Source of the DNA: Temnopleurus reevesii | Taxonomy: Eukaryota > Echinodermata > Echinoidea > Temnopleuroida > Temnopleuridae | NCBI GenBank assembly: GCA_036244855.1 | Contig: BQKZ01000338.1 | Location: forward strand, 156,198-199,704 | DNA length: 43,507 nucleotides | Reading direction: 5' to 3' | Shown: positions 41,601 through 43,507 of the stretch, one piece after another | Numbering within the stretch: position 1 is the stretch's first letter | How the letters are laid out: every line of letters begins with the position of its first letter | Notes under the pieces: generated by a model | What the model was told of the DNA's origin: nothing | Databases searched by the model: none | What the model saw: only the letters and a program-made list of their open reading frames with translations | Translations under genes and position numbers: made by a program

Positions 41601-43088
41601 CTATGGAGAGATGCGTGAAAAATCAAGTGCATCCGATTCTGCGCCACTAATGGGCGTACTCGTTTCATTGCATCAATGACGCGATCTTGACTAAGACACG
41701 TATTGATGACCTCACAATGGCGTACAAACACAAAATTTTGGACCGTTGTTTTACAATATCAAGAGCCTTTATTCCAATGTTATAAAATCATTTCTGTGGG
41801 AATTGAAATGCAGTTGATATTTTTTATTATTTTTGTGTTTCTGATTTGGCTTTGGATGTCTGATTCTGGTTAATATTAGCAGTATTGAAATACCTCAGGG
41901 ATGTCACATGTCATCTGCCATTCGTGCGATATATTTTGTGTTGTCCTAGGACTAGTCAATATTACTAAAATATTCACACTTTATATTTGATGAAAAATTC
42001 AATGTTTGGCAGAATCGAACAGCTCAAATCCTGCATGGAGCGTTGTGTTGTTGAATATTCACAATGTGTACTCAGTTAATGACGTGGTCTGCCCGGCAAA
42101 TATCTTACTTTGATTAAAAGCAGAAAAATGAAGAGGCGAAAGAAGTTTGAAGCAATTCGGACAATGAATAAGAAAATACGGAATATGACAATGATATAAC
42201 CAAACATTTGATTTTTTTTTCAATCAAATTGGCAACTTTTGGTCACTAATGCTTCTCTGCAAGTAATTTATTTTATATTATAATTTTAAGACCCCCTTTA
42301 CAACACTTTAACATGAACAAAAATACATTGGTGAAAATACATTCATTCATCCAATGAATCTCCCCAGATAATTGCATGGGTTTAGAGTCTCTGTACTACT
42401 TGCAAAACCGGCAAATCTAACTTCAGGTTTGTGTTTCATAAGGCTATGCATATATTTACGCATGACTCTATGACCGACTAATGACCATTTTCTGCATTCA
42501 ATGAGATAACCCCTGGAGCTGATTCGCAACTTGGTCACTAGGGCGACGTTGTACCAAATCATTGAGTTACGCACGATTTTAAGAAAGACTAGAATACATT
42601 AACGAGTGCAATATGTGTAAGATTCTCGAACGTTTCAGCTCAAGAACTGACACCAGTCGTGCATAAAGTCGTTCTGAGAGTCTTTCTTTTCTTGGTGAAG
42701 CACTGCCCTGGTTTGTGTTTCATAAAGCTGTGCATACATTCACGCATGACTCTACGAACAACTGGTGATCCTTTTCTGCATTCATTGATAACCCCTGGCA
42801 TTGATTCGCACCTGGCAAAGGGTCACCAGTCATTCGTAGAGTCATGCGTATATCTTCGCACAGCTTTATGAAACACAACCCTGATCAAATAATAATCACT
42901 TGAAAGTTTTCATCCTGACAAAATTTTAAAATTTCTATCTCTGTTTATTTTTCTCTCCGTAGCTCCAGTCCTGGTGGCGTGGCGTCATGGTCCGGAAGCA
43001 ACTTGGTCCTTACAGCAAGAAGAAGAAGAAGAAGGGAAAGAAAGGCAAGAAGGGCTCGGGAAAGAAGAAGGGGAAGAAGAAGAAGTAG
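33743..43088 (+). CDS. IQCG: dynein regulatory complex protein 9 / IQ motif-containing protein G, nine coding exons
   Basis: Exons: 33743-33868, 34762-35009, 36451-36579, 37479-37591, 38119-38249, 38863-38937, 39753-39884, 41367-41468 and 42963-43088 (TAG 43086-43088). All borders are GT-AG and all phases join, giving 393 residues (human is about 443, with a longer acidic N-terminus). The protein is a component of the nexin-dynein regulatory complex of 9+2 cilia and flagella and binds calmodulin. Family words seen here are [12 protein letters not shown] and [10 protein letters not shown] near the start, [12 protein letters not shown] and DQLQEMKAK in the middle, and [24 protein letters not shown] and [14 protein letters not shown] in the coiled coil. 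An IQ motif [12 protein letters not shown] starts at residue 353, with Leu for Ile, and is followed by a Lys/Gly tail. The middle and C-terminal half are almost all coiled coil. The start at 33743 is the first ATG of an exon whose product matches the family's conserved N-terminal helix; a short upstream coding exon cannot be excluded. Confidence 0.95.
35182..35858. mobile_element. 677-bp foldback element in IQCG intron 2 (family H)
   Basis: GTGACAAATTATGATAACGC at the left is inverted at the right (TTATCATGCTATGTCAC). Arms of about 290 bases share GGTTTATTGGTGAATATGA, TAGTCTAGAGGGTACTAAA, TGGGCATCCTTGGGGAAA, GACAGACATATACAAGATTTT, GGCCTCCGTAA and CATTTTTATGAATTCTC in inverted order. The centre is short and has no open frame. 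Confidence 0.85.
35859..36450. other. remainder of IQCG intron 2
   Basis: AT-rich; a 77-codon open frame (35906-36139) is Phe/His/Lys-rich and has no family signature. Confidence 0.4.
37008..37440. repeat. dispersed repeat copy split by an inverted-repeat MITE (IQCG intron 3)
   Basis: The left part (TTTTTGACAACCCGAAAGCT, TAGCAACAAGTAAT) and the right part (GCATGCATAAATTAGAATCT, TTAGTAAACTGCC) belong to the dispersed family. Between them lies the MITE at 37120-37366. Confidence 0.7.
37120..37366. mobile_element. MITE with TTAACCCTCTCA ends, nested in the dispersed repeat
   Basis: TTAACCCTCTCATTACTGGC at the left and GGGGCTGAGAGGGTTAA at the right are inverted. A second inverted pair, ATTCATTGGAAAGCTGCAGT and CTAGCTTTCCAATGGTAC, flanks a short centre. 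The ends carry TAA/TTA, again a possible TWA duplication. A related end (TTTAACCCTTTATCGCC) appears near 41520. Confidence 0.65.
37608..37735. mobile_element. fragment of family B element (left end)
   Basis: TAAAGGGGAACAAAACCCTG, AAACTGAAAATTTGGGCAAA, TTCGATAATCCGTTCAAAAG and TTATGAATTTTCAAAGT match the left arm at 12400. It begins 17 bases after the splice donor of IQCG exon 4, so the open frame running out of that exon is repeat. Confidence 0.75.
38250..38810. repeat. GAT/GGT microsatellite in IQCG intron 5, with an exon-end copy
   Basis: Imperfect (GAT)n and (GGT)n fills the intron from its donor onward. At 38534-38556 the words ATGAAGGATGAGATAGATGT repeat the last codons of exon 5 plus its donor (ATGAAAGATGAGATAGATGT). 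The long open frames on both strands (Met/Asp and Ile/His/Ser repeats) are microsatellite translations. Confidence 0.85.
38938..39752. other. IQCG intron 6, with a family F related segment
   Basis: Mostly unassigned AT-rich sequence. 39530-39690 resembles the inverted-repeat segment in RPL35A intron 2. No gene is seen. Confidence 0.45.
39885..41130. other. IQCG intron 7, largely unassigned
   Basis: No gene is recognised. 40868-40990 repeats the block TTGGACAAAGTAAACAACTT...ATTCAAGCCTTTCCAGTAGC found in the tandem array at 21160 and 21810. Confidence 0.45.
41131..41305. mobile_element. Tc1/mariner-pogo-like MITE (175 bp) in IQCG intron 7
   Basis: CAGTCAAACCTCGTTATAAC at the left and TTATAACGAGGTTCAACTG at the right are inverted repeats, flanked by TA on each side (41129-41130 and 41306-41307). 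The CAGT ends, the CTCGTTATAACGAG word and a TA duplication are the hallmark of pogo/Tigger-type MITEs. Internal CTCTCTATATTGAAACCTTG and CTTGTTATAATGAGATCTCG are decayed arm repeats. It ends 61 bases before exon 8. Confidence 0.9.
41469..42390. other. IQCG intron 8, left part, unassigned
   Basis: No gene or clear repeat is recognised, apart from a possible MITE end near 41520. Confidence 0.4.
42711..42881. mobile_element. palindromic MITE (family I), 171 bp, in IQCG intron 8
   Basis: GGTTTGTGTTTCATAAAGCT at the left is inverted at the right (AGCTTTATGAAACACAACCC). The pairing includes CGCATGACTCTACGAACAAC and TCATTCGTAGAGTCATGCG. A diverged half copy lies just upstream (42424-42540) and possible relatives at 28745-28840 and 10655-10730. 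Confidence 0.8.
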
Positions 43089-43507
43089 AGTGCTCATTCA
43101 GTCCAAATTATTCTGTCCATTTCTTGTATGTTAAAAATTTATTCTATTGCGCCTTATGACAGTCTTTCGCCTCATAGCTTCTCACATTTTCAGAAAAGAA
43201 GAAGGAAAACAAGAAGTAGATAGCTCATTCAATCCAAACTACACTGCTCATTCTCGTGTATGTTGAATATTGATTCTATTGCGCCTTATGACAGTCTTTC
43301 GGATGATAGCATCTCACATTTTCAGAAAAGAAGAAGGAAAACAAGAAGTAGATAGCTCATTCAATCCAAACTATACTGCTCTCATTCTCGTGTATGTTGA
43401 ATATTTATTCCATTACGCCTTATGACAGTCTTTCGCCTCATAGCTTCTCACATTTTCAGAAAAGAAGAAGGAAAACAAGAAGTAGATATCTCATTCAATC
43501 CAAACTA
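43060..43507 (+). repeat. tandem repeat of the IQCG Lys-tail end plus 3' UTR (about 133-bp unit)
   Basis: After the IQCG stop, a unit containing CACATTTTCAG, AAAAGAAGAAGGAAAACAAG, AAGTAG, CTCATTCAATCCAAACTA and GCCTTATGACAGTCTTTCG is repeated at 43194, 43326 and 43460, running off the window. The end of the IQCG coding exon (GGGGAAGAAGAAGAAGTAG followed by GCTCATTCAGTCCAAATTA) is the first, diverged member. Each later unit has a pyrimidine-rich AG that could act as an acceptor, then a few Lys codons and a stop. Confidence 0.85.

Overview
This is an AT-rich, intron-rich, repeat-dense window from an animal nuclear genome. The genes point to a ciliated invertebrate, most likely a marine deuterostome such as an echinoderm. 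That placement is an inference from gene content and repeat style; the sequence contains no decisive species marker. Three loci can be supported by reading exons with matching splice phases.

(1) On the + strand, 9219-11266 holds the 3' part of a single-pass receptor: a Ser/Thr/Pro-rich stalk, a transmembrane helix, a short basic Cys-containing juxtamembrane exon and a cytoplasmic TIR domain, all joined by phase-1 introns. A second, damaged copy of the stalk exon lies just upstream. The ectodomain exons were not found. (2) On the - strand, 26423-28412 holds three exons of the ribosomal protein gene RPL35A (eL33). Its last few codons are missing or lie in the 438-base assembly gap at 25244-25681. 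Copies of its exon 1 and exon 3 are scattered around it. (3) On the + strand, 33743-43088 holds a nine-exon gene for the dynein regulatory complex protein IQCG (DRC9). It is complete from a start codon to a Lys-rich C-terminus and encodes 393 residues. RPL35A and IQCG sit head-to-head, as I recall they do in human 3q29, so this is probably an ancient linkage.

The rest is mostly repeats. At the left end is a roughly 300-bp satellite (about 323-4020), followed by several short tandem arrays. Non-autonomous DNA transposons are common: at least seven inverted-repeat families, one inserted inside the satellite, one nested inside another element, and several within introns. There are also tRNA-derived SINE pieces, a LINE 3' remnant, an 850-bp polypurine tract, and direct duplications that meet at single Ns and may be assembly joins.

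The items most worth a second look are the damaged stalk exon of the TIR receptor (a possible soluble isoform), the tandemly repeated Lys-tail terminal unit after IQCG, the scattered exons of the RPL35A locus, and a duplicated 91-base exon-like open block on the strand opposite RPL35A. I see no prokaryotic features, no CRISPR array, no intact transposase and no viral gene.
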